From Rhodoferax sp. (GTDB lineage Bacteria; Pseudomonadota; Gammaproteobacteria; Burkholderiales; Burkholderiaceae_C): a DNA stretch of 64,000 nucleotides. Under the pieces are notes generated by a model. It made no database searches and was not told where the DNA came from. It saw only the letters and a list, made by a program, of their open reading frames with translations. The position numbers and the translations under genes were made by a program. The stretch spans positions 1-64,000 of the forward strand of contig NZ_JANXMU010000002.1 of the NCBI RefSeq assembly GCF_025354435.1, read 5' to 3'. This document shows positions 15,716-25,676 of the stretch, piece after piece (position 1 is the first letter of the stretch; each line of letters starts with the position of its first letter).

Positions 15716-17875
15716 CTACGGTACCAATGCAGCCCGGGCCACAAGCTGTGCTTCCAGTTCCTCAATGGGTACGGGACGGCCAAACAGGAAGCCCTGGAAG
15801 CAGTCGCAACCATGCCGCTCCAAAAAGGCCAGCTGCTCTTCGGTTTCAACACCTTCGGCAATGGCTTCAATGTTCAGCATGTGCGCCATCGCGATGATGG
15901 TTTGCACGATGACCGCGTCGGTGGGTTTGAGTCCGATGTTGCGCACAAAAGACTGGTCGATCTTGAGCTGGTTGAGCGGTAATTTTGTCAGGGTAGACAG
16001 CGATGAATAGCCGGTGCCAAAGTCGTCCATGGCAAAGTGCACACCGATGGCGCGAAGTGCATCCATTTTGGTAATGGCGTCGGCAACCTTAAGTACCACA
16101 CTTTCGGTCACTTCCAGCTTGATCAGGGCTGGATTGACCCCGCTGTCCGCCACCACTTGCTTGACCATCGCAACAAAGTCCGACTGGTGAAATTGTTTGG
16201 CGCTGACATTGATCGACAGCCGTAAATGGCGGGTCAGCGGGCGGTTCTCCCAGGCTTTGAGTTGTATGCAAGCCGTTTCCAATACCCATTGCCCGATCTG
16301 CAGGATCATGTCTGATTCTTCAGCCAAGGGAATGAATTCAGTCGGCGACACCATGTCATGGTTGGAGTTCGGCCAGCGAACCAGGGCTTCCGCGCCAATG
16401 ATGTGCCGCCGATGGTCTATTTGCGGTTGAAAAAACAGGCGCAGCTGGCGTTGGTGAATCGCTTGCCGTAGCTCGTTTTTCATGGCGATATGCTGGCTCA
16501 GGGCGGTTTGCATGGTGGGGTCAAAAAACCGCAGGGTATTGCGTCCGGCCTTTTTCGACTGGTACATGGCCAGGTCGGCATGCTGTAGCAGATCGGTGGC
16601 GGTTTCGGTGTGCGCGTACAAGTCGACGCCGATGCTTGCCGAGCAGTGGAACTGGTAGTTGCCCAAGAGGTAGGGCTGGGCAAGCACTGCCCGTATTTTT
16701 TCAGCCAATTGCCCGGCCTTGGCCGCAGACTCCATGCGCTCCGAACTCAGATCTTCCAACAAAATGGCGAATTCGTCGCCACCCAGGCGGGCCACGCTGT
16801 CGCCTTCACGCACCGCATTGCGCAATCTATTGGCGGTTTCCACCAGTACCCGGTCGCCCGTTTCGTGGCCGCAGGTGTCGTTGATGTGCTTGAAGTTATC
16901 CAGGTCAATGAAAAGGATTGCCCCGTGCAGGCTGCTGCGCCGGGCCGTTGCCAGCGCCTGGTTCAGCCGGTCCAGCAGCAGGCGCCGGTTGGGTAGCTGG
17001 GTGAGCGCATCGTGGTAGGCCATGTAGGCGATCTGGTCCTGGGCACGTTTGCTGTCGGTAATGTCGATAAAGCTGCCCACGTAGTGCGTAACGGCACCCG
17101 ACAGGTCCGTCACCGTGGAGATGCTCAGCCATTCGACAAATATTTCTCCGTTCTTGCGCCGGTTCCATATCTCGCCATTCCAGGTGCCGTGTTCCATCAG
17201 CGCGGCCCACATCGCCTGGTAAAAGCCCTTGGTGTGGCGCCCGGAACTCAGCAGGCGCGGTGTCTGTCCCTGTGCTTCTTGGGCGGTGTAGCCCGTGAGT
17301 TCGGTGAACGATTGGTTGACCTGCAGGATGCGTTGGTTGCGGTCGGTGATGAACATGCCCGCTAGCGACTCAAAAACAGCGGCAGACACCTTGCGCTCGG
17401 ACTGGAGCGCCCGGGTTTCCGTTTGGTCAAAAATCAATGCACGGCAGAGTTTGGGGTCGCAGCTGGGGTGCGTCAGGGCACTCAGGGAGATGGACATGCG
17501 GCCCCCATCGCGGCGCACCAGCTCTAGCTTAAGCGCCAGAAATGCAGCCGCTGTGTCCAACGTGTGGGCGTGGAGCTTTTCCTGGCTGGCCGGTGTCAGG
17601 AAGTCGGTGAGCTTCTTTTTGCCAATAATTTCTTCGCTGGTATAGCCCAGCCAAGCCAGTTCCAATGCATTGATGGACTGGTAAGTGCCCTCGGCATCGA
17701 GGGTGTGGCAACCAAATGGCACGCGTTCAAACATGCGGCCAATTTCGCTCTCGATGGCGAGCATTCTTGCAGCGACCCCCAATTTTTGTCTACCTGCCGG
17801 TGCCAGGGCCGCGGTAGTGGACGCTACGGCAGGGGCTGCCGTTGTAGCCACTTCATTGCCGGTAGGGGTCCGCAT
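15716..17875 (-). CDS. PAS-PAS-GGDEF-EAL cyclic-di-GMP turnover protein
   Basis: The 719-residue cytoplasmic protein has two PAS domains (about residues 45-165 and 170-290, the second ending FIDITDSKRAQDQ). A GGDEF domain follows with the intact motif RLGGDEFAILLED (GGDEF at 365-369) preceded by an RxxD inhibitory site (REGD). The EAL domain has GAEALVRW (EAL at 496-498), DDFGTGYSS and AEGVET. All catalytic motifs look intact, so it could make and break c-di-GMP; in such hybrids the GGDEF often tunes the phosphodiesterase. No membrane segment is seen. It starts 14 bp after the alanine-rich coiled-coil gene, so the two are almost certainly co-transcribed. Confidence 0.93.
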   Translation of the reverse strand: MRTPTGNEVATTAAPAVASTTAALAPAGRQKLGVAARMLAIESEIGRMFERVPFGCHTLDAEGTYQSINALELAWLGYTSEEIIGKKKLTDFLTPASQEKLHAHTLDTAAAFLALKLELVRRDGGRMSISLSALTHPSCDPKLCRALIFDQTETRALQSERKVSAAVFESLAGMFITDRNQRILQVNQSFTELTGYTAQEAQGQTPRLLSSGRHTKGFYQAMWAALMEHGTWNGEIWNRRKNGEIFVEWLSISTVTDLSGAVTHYVGSFIDITDSKRAQDQIAYMAYHDALTQLPNRRLLLDRLNQALATARRSSLHGAILFIDLDNFKHINDTCGHETGDRVLVETANRLRNAVREGDSVARLGGDEFAILLEDLSSERMESAAKAGQLAEKIRAVLAQPYLLGNYQFHCSASIGVDLYAHTETATDLLQHADLAMYQSKKAGRNTLRFFDPTMQTALSQHIAMKNELRQAIHQRQLRLFFQPQIDHRRHIIGAEALVRWPNSNHDMVSPTEFIPLAEESDMILQIGQWVLETACIQLKAWENRPLTRHLRLSINVSAKQFHQSDFVAMVKQVVADSGVNPALIKLEVTESVVLKVADAITKMDALRAIGVHFAMDDFGTGYSSLSTLTKLPLNQLKIDQSFVRNIGLKPTDAVIVQTIIAMAHMLNIEAIAEGVETEEQLAFLERHGCDCFQGFLFGRPVPIEELEAQLVARAALVP

Positions 17876-17889
17876 GGCAATTGGTCGGT

Positions 17890-18399
17890 TTATTTTCTGA
17901 CCGACCGTGCGATGGCAGCAGCTTCATTGGCCATTTTGGCGGCCGTGGCGGCAGCGGCTGTGGCCCGGGAGGTCGCGCTGGCGGCTTCTGCCGATGCCTG
18001 CAACGCGGTTTCTTCCGCCTGGAATGCCGCTGCAGAGGCCGAAGCAGAAGCTGCTGCGGATGCCGCCGCTGCCGCTTCGGACGCAGCCACGGCGGCCAAC
18101 ATGGCCGCTTCTGCTGCGGATTCGGTAGCGTCAATGACCGGTATCACGGATGCCTCTTTGGCAGCCATCTTTGCACTTTGGCTCGCCAAAGCCGACTTTT
18201 CTGCGGCCAATGCGGCCCGCGTGGCGGCTTCAAGTGCGCTGGCGGTCAAGGTTTTCATGGAGGTCAACGCGAGCGTATAGCGCTTGTTGACAACCAGATA
18301 GCCCTCGCGCAGCACATGCATGTCGTTTTCGAGTTCCGCCAGCTTTTCGAATATTTTTCTCTCAGATTTCGAGACTATCATGCCCTCCATTTGCTGCAT
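17890..18399 (-). CDS. Alanine-rich coiled-coil protein of unknown function
   Basis: The 169-residue protein has an N-terminal ordinary segment (SERKIFEKLAELENDMHVLREGYLVVNKRYTLAL, residues about 11-45). More than 100 residues of almost pure Ala with spaced Glu, Ser, Lys and Thr follow, predicted as one long helix or coiled coil, ending in a basic IARSVRK. I recognise no named family. It is the first gene of a two-gene unit with the PAS-GGDEF-EAL protein (14-bp gap), so it may be a partner or localisation factor of that enzyme. Three ATG codons (18399, 18390, 18381) are possible starts. Low-complexity composition makes distant similarity searches unreliable. Confidence 0.7.
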   Translation of the reverse strand: MQQMEGMIVSKSERKIFEKLAELENDMHVLREGYLVVNKRYTLALTSMKTLTASALEAATRAALAAEKSALASQSAKMAAKEASVIPVIDATESAAEAAMLAAVAASEAAAAASAAASASASAAAFQAEETALQASAEAASATSRATAAAATAAKMANEAAAIARSVRK

Positions 18400-18505
18400 G
18401 GCAACTTTACGCTTTCTTCACTGGGAATTCAGCCGGATTTACTAGCACCAACCCGATGATTTTCCATACTGGTGGCGATTTGGTCTTGTTATGGTTGGTA
18501 CCAAT

Positions 18506-18559
18506 TATTATTAATTTGATAGCTTTATATGAAGTCTATATAAGGGCTAGAGCCCGTTT

Positions 18560-18570
<11 letters not shown>
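18506..18570 (+). repeat. Dispersed palindromic repeat at the 3' end of dppF
   Basis: A diverged copy with TATTAATTTGATAGCT, GGGCTAGAGCCCG and a TTTTTATATATTTT tail. The minus-strand stop codon of dppF (18560-18562) lies in the tail. Confidence 0.65.
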
Positions 18571-19542
<972 letters not shown>

Positions 19543-19546
<4 letters not shown>

Positions 19547-20526
19547 GCGGCCACCTCTTGCGCGGATGTGGTCAGGGGGAAGAAGCAGCGCACGCCAAAG
19601 CCGTTGTGCTGGGCCAGCGCAGGGCGCTCGGTGGTGCAGCGGTCTTGCACGCGTGGGCAGCGCGGCGACAGCAGGCAGCCCTTGGGGCGGTCGTACTGGC
19701 CTGGCACCATGCCTTTCAAGGTGCTCAGGCGGCGCGCGCCGTGGCTGCGCTCGGGCACGGCCTGCAGCAGTGCGTCGGTGTAGGGGTGGGCGGGGTGGTC
19801 GAACAAATGGGCCACGCTGCCGGTTTCTACCACCTGGCCGGCATACATCACGGCCACGCGGTGGGCCACCTCGGCCACCACGGCCAGGTCGTGGGTGATC
19901 ATCACCAGGGCCGTGTTGTGGGCTTTTTGCAGATTGACCAGCAGCTCCATGATCTGCGCCTGGATGGTTACGTCCAGCGCGGTGGTGGGCTCGTCAGCGA
20001 TCAGCAGGCGCGGCTTGCAGGCGATGGCGATGGCAATCATCACCCGCTGGCTCATGCCGCCCGAGAGCTGGTGCGGGTACACGTCGAGGCGGCTTTTGGC
20101 GGCGGGTATTTCCACCATCTCCATCAGCTCCACCGCGCGGGCGGTGGCGGCTGCACCGCGTAGGCCCATGTGCTGCTTGAGCACTTCGATGATCTGGTAG
20201 CCCACGGTGAAGCTGGGGTTGAGCGAAGTCATCGGGTCCTGGAAGATCATCGCCATGTCTTTGCCGAGCAGCTTGCGGCGCTGGGCGGGGGCGATTTTCA
20301 GCAGGTCCTGGCCGTCGAAGTTCAGGGTGTCGGCGGTGATGCGGCCCTGGCCGTCGAGCAGGCCCATCAAGGCCATCATGGTGACCGATTTGCCGGAGCC
20401 GGACTCGCCGACGATGCCGACGATTTCGCCTTGCGAGACGGTCAGGTCCAGCCCGTCCACCGCCCGGAAAGCCCGGCCTTGGGGGCCGAACTCGACCGAA
20501 AGATTTTTGATTGTGAGCAATGCCAT
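19543..20526 (-). CDS. dppD: Peptide ABC transporter ATP-binding protein DppD
   Basis: The 327-residue ATPase has Walker [15 protein letters not shown], the signature [14 protein letters not shown], Walker [15 protein letters not shown] and the H-loop [11 protein letters not shown]. It ends with the peptide-transporter C-terminal extension ([15 protein letters not shown]). The ATG at 20526 ([14 protein letters not shown]) is the correct start; longer frames begin inside dppC. It follows dppC by 17 bp and overlaps dppF by 4 bp. Confidence 0.95.
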
Positions 20527-20543
20527 CGTGGTTCTTTGTAGTT

Positions 20544-21470
20544 TTATGCGGCGGTCTTGAGCTTGGGGTCGAGCGCGTCGCGCAGACCATCGCCCATCAG
20601 GTTGATGGCCAACACCGAGAACAGAATCGTCAGGCCGGGCAGGGTGACGACCCACCAGGCGCGCTCGATATAGTCGCGGGCGGAGGCCAGCATGGTGCCC
20701 CACTCGGGCGCGGGCGGCTGCACGCCCATGCCCAGAAAGCCCAGCGCCGATATTTCCAAAATGGCGGCTGAGAAGCCCATGGTGGCATGCACGATCAGCG
20801 GGGCCATGCAGTTGGGCAGCACGGTGACGAACATGATGCGCAGCGTACCCGCACCCGAGAGACGGGCGGCGGTGACGTAGTCGCGGTTCAGCTCGGTCAT
20901 GGCCGAGGCGCGGGTGAGCCGCACGTAGGCGGGCAGCGACACCACGGCAATCGCCACCAGCGCGTTGCCCAGCCCGGGGCCGAGGATGGCCACAATCGCC
21001 ACCGCCAGCAGCAGCGCAGGCAGGGCCATCATGATGTCCATGATGCGCATGATGATGGAGTCCAGCGCCTTGCCAAAAGTGGCGGCCACCAGCCCCAGCA
21101 CCACGCCAGGGATTAGCGCCAGCACCACCGACACCAAGCCGACAAACAGCGACAGCCGTGCGCCGTGGATCAGACGCGAAAGGATGTCGCGGCCCACCTC
21201 GTCGGTACCCAGCAGAAATTGCGAAGAACCCCCGGCCACCCAGGCGGGCGGCGTGAGGAAGTGGTCGCGGAACTGCTCGATCGGGTCATACGGTGCCACC
21301 CAGGGCGCAAACAGCGCGGCCAGGCAGACGATGGACATGAACACCAGGCCGACGACCGCGCCCTTGTTCTTGGTGAAGCCGCGCCAGAACTCCTGCCAGC
21401 TGGAAGGCGGTGCACCAGGGGCGAGCTCCAGCTCGTCGGTGACGGAGGGTGTGGGGAGAGAGGTTTGCAT
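20544..21470 (-). CDS. dppC: Peptide ABC transporter permease DppC
   Basis: The 308-residue inner-membrane permease has the N-terminal OppC-type region ([26 protein letters not shown]). About six membrane segments follow, with the permease EAA-type loop ([24 protein letters not shown]) that contacts the ATPases. The gene lies 6 bp downstream of dppB and 17 bp upstream of dppD. It forms the translocation channel with DppB. Confidence 0.94.
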   Translation of the reverse strand: MQTSLPTPSVTDELELAPGAPPSSWQEFWRGFTKNKGAVVGLVFMSIVCLAALFAPWVAPYDPIEQFRDHFLTPPAWVAGGSSQFLLGTDEVGRDILSRLIHGARLSLFVGLVSVVLALIPGVVLGLVAATFGKALDSIIMRIMDIMMALPALLLAVAIVAILGPGLGNALVAIAVVSLPAYVRLTRASAMTELNRDYVTAARLSGAGTLRIMFVTVLPNCMAPLIVHATMGFSAAILEISALGFLGMGVQPPAPEWGTMLASARDYIERAWWVVTLPGLTILFSVLAINLMGDGLRDALDPKLKTAA

Positions 21471-21476
21471 GTTGTT

Positions 21477-22505
21477 TTACTTGTTGTGCCGGATGCGTGG
21501 GTTGGCCACGCCGTACAAAATATCGACCACAAAGTTGGTCACGATGACCAGGGTAGCCACCAGCAAAATGCCGCTTTGCACTACGGGGTAGTCGCGCCGC
21601 CCGATGGCATCGATCAGCCACTTGCCGATGCCGGGCCAGGAGAAGATAGTCTCGGTCAGCACCGCGCCGCCCATCAGTGTCCCCACCTGCAGGCCAATCA
21701 CCGTCAGCACCGGAATCAGCGCGTTGCGCAGCGTGTGGATGAACACCACGCGGGCGGGCGACAGGCCTTTGGCGCGGGCGGTGCGCACATAGTCTTCACG
21801 TAGCACTTCCAGCATGCTGGAGCGCGTCATCCGGGCAATTACCGCCAGCGGAATGGTGCCCAGCACGATGGTCGGAAGGATCAGGTGTTTGGCGGCGTCC
21901 CACAACGCCCCGGCGTTCAGGCTGGGGTCGGCCCGCTGGGCGCGCCAAGCATCGATCAGCATGAAGCCGGTGTCGGGCGGAATGTCGAACATCAGGTCAA
22001 TGCGGCCCGACACCGGGGTCCAGCCCAGCCCGCTGGAGAACAGCATGATCAGCATTAACCCCCACCAGAAGATGGGCATGGAGTAGCCGGTCAGCGCCAG
22101 GGTCATCACGCCGTGGTCTAGAAACGAGCCGCGTTTCACCGCTGCCGTCACCCCGGCCACCACGCCCACCACCAGCGCAAACAGCAGCGCCATGATGGCC
22201 AGCTCCAGCGTGGCAGGGAACAGGATCTTGAATTCGGTCCACACCGGGTTCTGGGTTTTGAGCGAAGCGCCCAGGTCGCCGTGCAGCAACTGGCCCAGGT
22301 AGTGGAAATACTGCACCGGCAGCGGCTGGTCCAGGCCCAGTTGCTTGAGGGCAGCGGCGTGCATCACCGGGTCTACCGAGCGCTCGCCCATCATCACTTC
22401 GATGGGGTCGCCGGGGATCATGCGGATCAGCGAAAAGGTCAGCAGGGTGATACCGAAGAAAGTCGGCACCAGCACGGCGAGGCGTTTGAGGATGTAGAAG
22501 AACAT
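21477..22505 (-). CDS. dppB: Peptide ABC transporter permease DppB
   Basis: The 342-residue permease starts with the typical MFFYILKRLAVLVPTFFGITLLTF membrane segment and the IPGDPIEVMMGERS loop. It has about six membrane spans and the EAA-type motif YVRTARAKGLSPARVVFIHTLRNAL. It pairs with DppC. It is separated from dppA by 74 bp that hold a strong hairpin, so expression from here on may be lower than that of the binding protein. Confidence 0.94.
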   Translation of the reverse strand: MFFYILKRLAVLVPTFFGITLLTFSLIRMIPGDPIEVMMGERSVDPVMHAAALKQLGLDQPLPVQYFHYLGQLLHGDLGASLKTQNPVWTEFKILFPATLELAIMALLFALVVGVVAGVTAAVKRGSFLDHGVMTLALTGYSMPIFWWGLMLIMLFSSGLGWTPVSGRIDLMFDIPPDTGFMLIDAWRAQRADPSLNAGALWDAAKHLILPTIVLGTIPLAVIARMTRSSMLEVLREDYVRTARAKGLSPARVVFIHTLRNALIPVLTVIGLQVGTLMGGAVLTETIFSWPGIGKWLIDAIGRRDYPVVQSGILLVATLVIVTNFVVDILYGVANPRIRHNK

Positions 22506-22521
22506 AAGGCTGCTTAAAACG

Positions 22522-22563
22522 AAAAAGCAAGGTGGCGAAACATGTTCACCACCTTGCTTTTTT
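22522..22563 (-). terminator. Hairpin between dppA and dppB (attenuator-like)
   Basis: Arms AAAAAGCAAGGTGG (22522-22535) and CCACCTTGCTTTTTT (22549-22563) enclose a 13-nt loop. In the operon direction the stem is followed by a short U-rich run. It fits a leaky terminator or a 3' mRNA-stabilising stem after dppA, a common way to make more binding protein than permease. Confidence 0.8.
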
Positions 22564-22579
22564 TACCGACACAAAAGAC

Positions 22580-24172
22580 TTACTTGTTGCTCACACCGGC
22601 AAAGTCAAACACGGCAAACGGGCTGATCTTCAAACCGTCCACACCCTTGGCCATGGGCAGGCTGACGGTGGAGTGGGCGATGGTGGACCAGGGCATGTCG
22701 CGCTTGAAGACTTCTTGCGCCTTCATGTACAGCGTGGTGCGCTCTTTGGGGTCCAGGCTGTTGCGGGCCTTCAGTACCAGAGCATCAAACTCTTTGCTGC
22801 AGTAGCGCGAGTAGTTGGAGCCGCCGACGGCTTCGCAGGTCAGCAACACGCCCAGGAAGTTGTCAGGGCTGGCGTAGTCGCCGCTCCAGCCGACCAGGCC
22901 GGCATCGTGCTCACCGGCCTTCATGCGCTTCAGGTACTCGCCCCATTCGTAGCTGACGATCTTGGCTTTGACACCGATCTTGGCCCAGTCGGCCTGGATC
23001 ATTTCGGCCATCAGCTTGGCGTTGGGGTTGTAGGGGCGCTGCACGGGCATGCTCCACAGCGTGATCTCAAAGCCATCGGGGTAGCCAGCCTTTTTCAGCA
23101 GCGCCTTGGCTTTTTCGATGTCCATGGGCGGGTTCTTCAGCGCCGGGTTATACGACCACAGCGACGAAGGGAAGGGGTTGCTGGCTTCCTGGCCCTGGCC
23201 TTGGTAGACCGCGTCGATGATGGCCTTGCGGTTGATGGCCATGTCGAGTGCCTGGCGCACTTCGAGCTTGCCGGTGGTGGGCTTTTCGGTGTTGTACGAC
23301 AGGTAGCCGATGTTGAAACCGGGGGCGGTGATGACCTTCAGCTTGGGGTCGGCCTTCAGGCTGGCCAGATCTTGCGGCTTGGGATACGACATGGCCTGGC
23401 ATTCACCGGCCTTGATTTTTTGCGCACGCACGGCACCGTCGGTGGTGATGGCAAAAATCAGGTTGTCCAGCTTCACGTCCTTGGGGTTCCAGTACTGCTT
23501 GTTACCCGCGTAGCGGATTTGCGAGTCCTTCTGGTAACGCTTGAGGATGTACGGGCCGGTGCCCACGGGCTGCTGGTTGATCAGCGCGGGTGTGCCTGCG
23601 GCCAGCAGCTTGTCGGCATGCTCGGCGGACAGGATGGAGAACACCGGCATGGCAATCTTGGCGAGCAGATCGGGGTCGGGCTTTTTCAGCAGAAAGACGA
23701 CGGTGTTTTCGTCGGTCTTGCGCACCGAGGCCACATTGCTGTCCAGACCCGTGTCACCGGCGTAGGGGTACTGCGCTGGGTAGGCCTTGGCGAATGCATT
23801 GCCCTTGTCGAACATGCGCATAAACGTGAACACCACGTCATCGGCATTGAAATTGCGGCTGGGGGTGAAAAATTCGGTGGTGTGGAACTTCACGCCCTTG
23901 CGCAGGTGGAAGGTGTAAGTCAGGCCGTCGGGTGCGGTGTCATACGACTCGGCCAAGGCGGGGACCACCTTGGTGGTGCCGCGCTCAAACTCGACCAAGC
24001 GGTTAAACAAGGCCATGCCAGCGGCATCGAAGGTTTGGCCGGCGGTGTATTGCGCAGTGTCAAAACCTTCAGGACTGGCCTCGGAACAGTAGACCATGGT
24101 GCCTGCGGCGTGGGATACCAAAGCGGCTGCGGACAGGCTCAAAGCCAGTGCCAGTTTGCTCAAATTTTTCAT
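22580..24172 (-). CDS. dppA: Periplasmic dipeptide-binding protein DppA
   Basis: The 530-residue protein carries a signal peptide (MKNLSKLALALSLSAAALVSHAAG). It has the extracellular solute-binding family 5 fold (TMVYCSEASPEGFDTAQYTAG at the mature N-terminus; LAESYDTAPDGLTYTFHLRKGVKFH). Without a lipobox it should be a free periplasmic protein. It captures dipeptides, and in some bacteria heme or 5-aminolevulinate, for DppBCDF. It is the first gene of a complete dppABCDF operon. The 468 bp upstream hold the promoter and one dispersed repeat. Confidence 0.94.
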   Translation of the reverse strand: MKNLSKLALALSLSAAALVSHAAGTMVYCSEASPEGFDTAQYTAGQTFDAAGMALFNRLVEFERGTTKVVPALAESYDTAPDGLTYTFHLRKGVKFHTTEFFTPSRNFNADDVVFTFMRMFDKGNAFAKAYPAQYPYAGDTGLDSNVASVRKTDENTVVFLLKKPDPDLLAKIAMPVFSILSAEHADKLLAAGTPALINQQPVGTGPYILKRYQKDSQIRYAGNKQYWNPKDVKLDNLIFAITTDGAVRAQKIKAGECQAMSYPKPQDLASLKADPKLKVITAPGFNIGYLSYNTEKPTTGKLEVRQALDMAINRKAIIDAVYQGQGQEASNPFPSSLWSYNPALKNPPMDIEKAKALLKKAGYPDGFEITLWSMPVQRPYNPNAKLMAEMIQADWAKIGVKAKIVSYEWGEYLKRMKAGEHDAGLVGWSGDYASPDNFLGVLLTCEAVGGSNYSRYCSKEFDALVLKARNSLDPKERTTLYMKAQEVFKRDMPWSTIAHSTVSLPMAKGVDGLKISPFAVFDFAGVSNK

Positions 24173-24640
24173 GCTTTTCCAATGAGTACAAAAATATGCC
24201 AGGATGGGCGTGCACCAATATGGGTTAGGAATTATGGCGGTGCATTACACACCACCATGATCCGCACATACCCTCGTTGCTGTCTGGTTGGCGACCCTGC
24301 AGTCTATACAGGGTTGCCAGGCAAAACCGAATAGCAGTATGCGTGCCACGGTGGGTAATTTGCTATACAAAAAATAGCTGTCTATGCAGGTTAAATAAGC
24401 GCTACAGGCCGATTTTCTATAAATTTTGGTTGGCCGGCGCCTGGGTAGCTGTGCGCCAAGGTTGTGGCTACCGCGTGCGTACCGTTCTGTCTGCCAGCCC
24501 ATGTCCGGACGATTGAGCGCGCTGGCAGCGAGCCCGAACTGCAGGTGCCGCAGGTTGGTCGGGCGAAGTTTGCGCATCCTGGCCAAGGCTTAAAAGGGGC
24601 TTTGGGATTGCGCACCGAATGGGCTGAAAGCGCTTAATTG
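24173..24640. other. Intergenic region upstream of dppA
   Basis: This 468-bp gap holds the dppA promoter region (nearest 80 bp, AT-rich) and one dispersed repeat. A 113-codon minus-strand frame at 24245-24586 crosses the repeat, has poor codon usage and matches nothing I know. I see no RNA gene or further coding region. Confidence 0.5.
24359..24427 (+). repeat. Dispersed palindromic repeat upstream of dppA
   Basis: The copy reads TTTGCTATAC, AAAATAGCT, GTCTATGCAGGTTAAATAA, GCGCTACAGGCCGATTT and TCTATAAATTTT. The conserved spacing of 19 nt is kept. Confidence 0.85.
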
Positions 24641-25603
24641 TCATCTTGCGAAGCGCTTTCGGTATTCCACCAGGCTTACACCCAGCCGACGACCAAATGC
24701 CCGTCTGAAGCCATCCACGTTGGCATAACCCACGGCATCGGCCAGTCGTTTGGCGGGCCAGTCCGACTCCTCTGCCAGACGGCGGGCCGCGTCAATGCGG
24801 GCATTTTCGACAAACTCGGCGGGCGTGGTTCCGGTCTCAGCGCGGAAGATCCGCGCAAAGCTTCTCTCACTCATGCCTGCCTTGGATGCCAGGACGGGCA
24901 CGGACAGATCGTCTTTCAGATTCGCCAACACATGGTCCTGCAGCGCACGCACATTGGAACGTTCTGAGGTCTGCGCCGCCAAGTGGGCACTGAACTGGCT
25001 TTGCCCGCCTGGTCGTTTGAGAAACATCACCAGCTCGCGTGCTACCCGCAGCGCGAGGTCGCGGCCGTGGTCTTCTTCCACCATCGCGAGTGCCAGGTCC
25101 ATGCCGGCAGTCACGCCTGCGGAGGTGAACAGCTTGCCGTCCTGCACGTAGATGGCATCCGCTTCGACGCAGGTGCCGGGATACGCTGCCGCGAGGCGGG
25201 CGGCTGAATTCCAGTGGGTCGCCACCCGCTTGCCGTCGAGTAGTCCGGTGGCCGCCAGCACGAAAGCACCCGTACATACCGAGCCATAGCGCCGCACGCT
25301 GTGAGACTGCCGCCTAAGCCAGTCTTGCAACGGCACATCGCTGGCCATGTCCTCGATGTTCGGACTGCCTGCCACCAGCAAGGTGTCAATCGCCCCGCGA
25401 TGCGTCGCTACAGTGGCATCCACGGCCAGACGCAATCCGCTGCTGCTTTTGAGCATGCCTTCTTCGGTGCCAATGACCTGTACCTGGTAGGCACCAGGCC
25501 TGCCAAGTTGGCGCGCGGCTTCGACGAAAACGTCCGCAGGCCCGGCGACATCCAGCAGCTGAAAACGGGGAAAAGCGAGTATGGCGATAAGCATGGCAGA
25601 CAT
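24641..25603 (-). CDS. GlxA-family transcriptional regulator (DJ-1/PfpI plus AraC HTH)
   Basis: The 320-residue protein has an N-terminal DJ-1/PfpI domain (MLIAILAFPRFQLLDVAGPADVF; SVCTGAFVLAATGLLDGKRVATHW with the elbow cysteine). It ends with a C-terminal AraC HTH (DLSVPVLASKAGMSERSFARIF; GYANVDGFRRAFGRRLG). It is only distantly similar to the other GlxA-type protein of this window. Starts at 25603 (MSAMLIA) and 25594 (MLIA) are both plausible; the longer frame to 25678 would overlap the divergent transporter. The divergent SLAC1-type gene is its probable target. Confidence 0.87.
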   Translation of the reverse strand: MSAMLIAILAFPRFQLLDVAGPADVFVEAARQLGRPGAYQVQVIGTEEGMLKSSSGLRLAVDATVATHRGAIDTLLVAGSPNIEDMASDVPLQDWLRRQSHSVRRYGSVCTGAFVLAATGLLDGKRVATHWNSAARLAAAYPGTCVEADAIYVQDGKLFTSAGVTAGMDLALAMVEEDHGRDLALRVARELVMFLKRPGGQSQFSAHLAAQTSERSNVRALQDHVLANLKDDLSVPVLASKAGMSERSFARIFRAETGTTPAEFVENARIDAARRLAEESDWPAKRLADAVGYANVDGFRRAFGRRLGVSLVEYRKRFAR

Positions 25604-25676
25604 TGCCCATTGATTGGCAGAAAACGCCCGAGGTTGGTAAAGACAGCGTCCAGAGTTTGGCGGAAAATGAAATTTC

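Noticed and set aside
24245-24586. A 113-codon minus-strand frame upstream of dppA
   Set aside because: It crosses a dispersed repeat, has unlike codon usage and no match to a known family.
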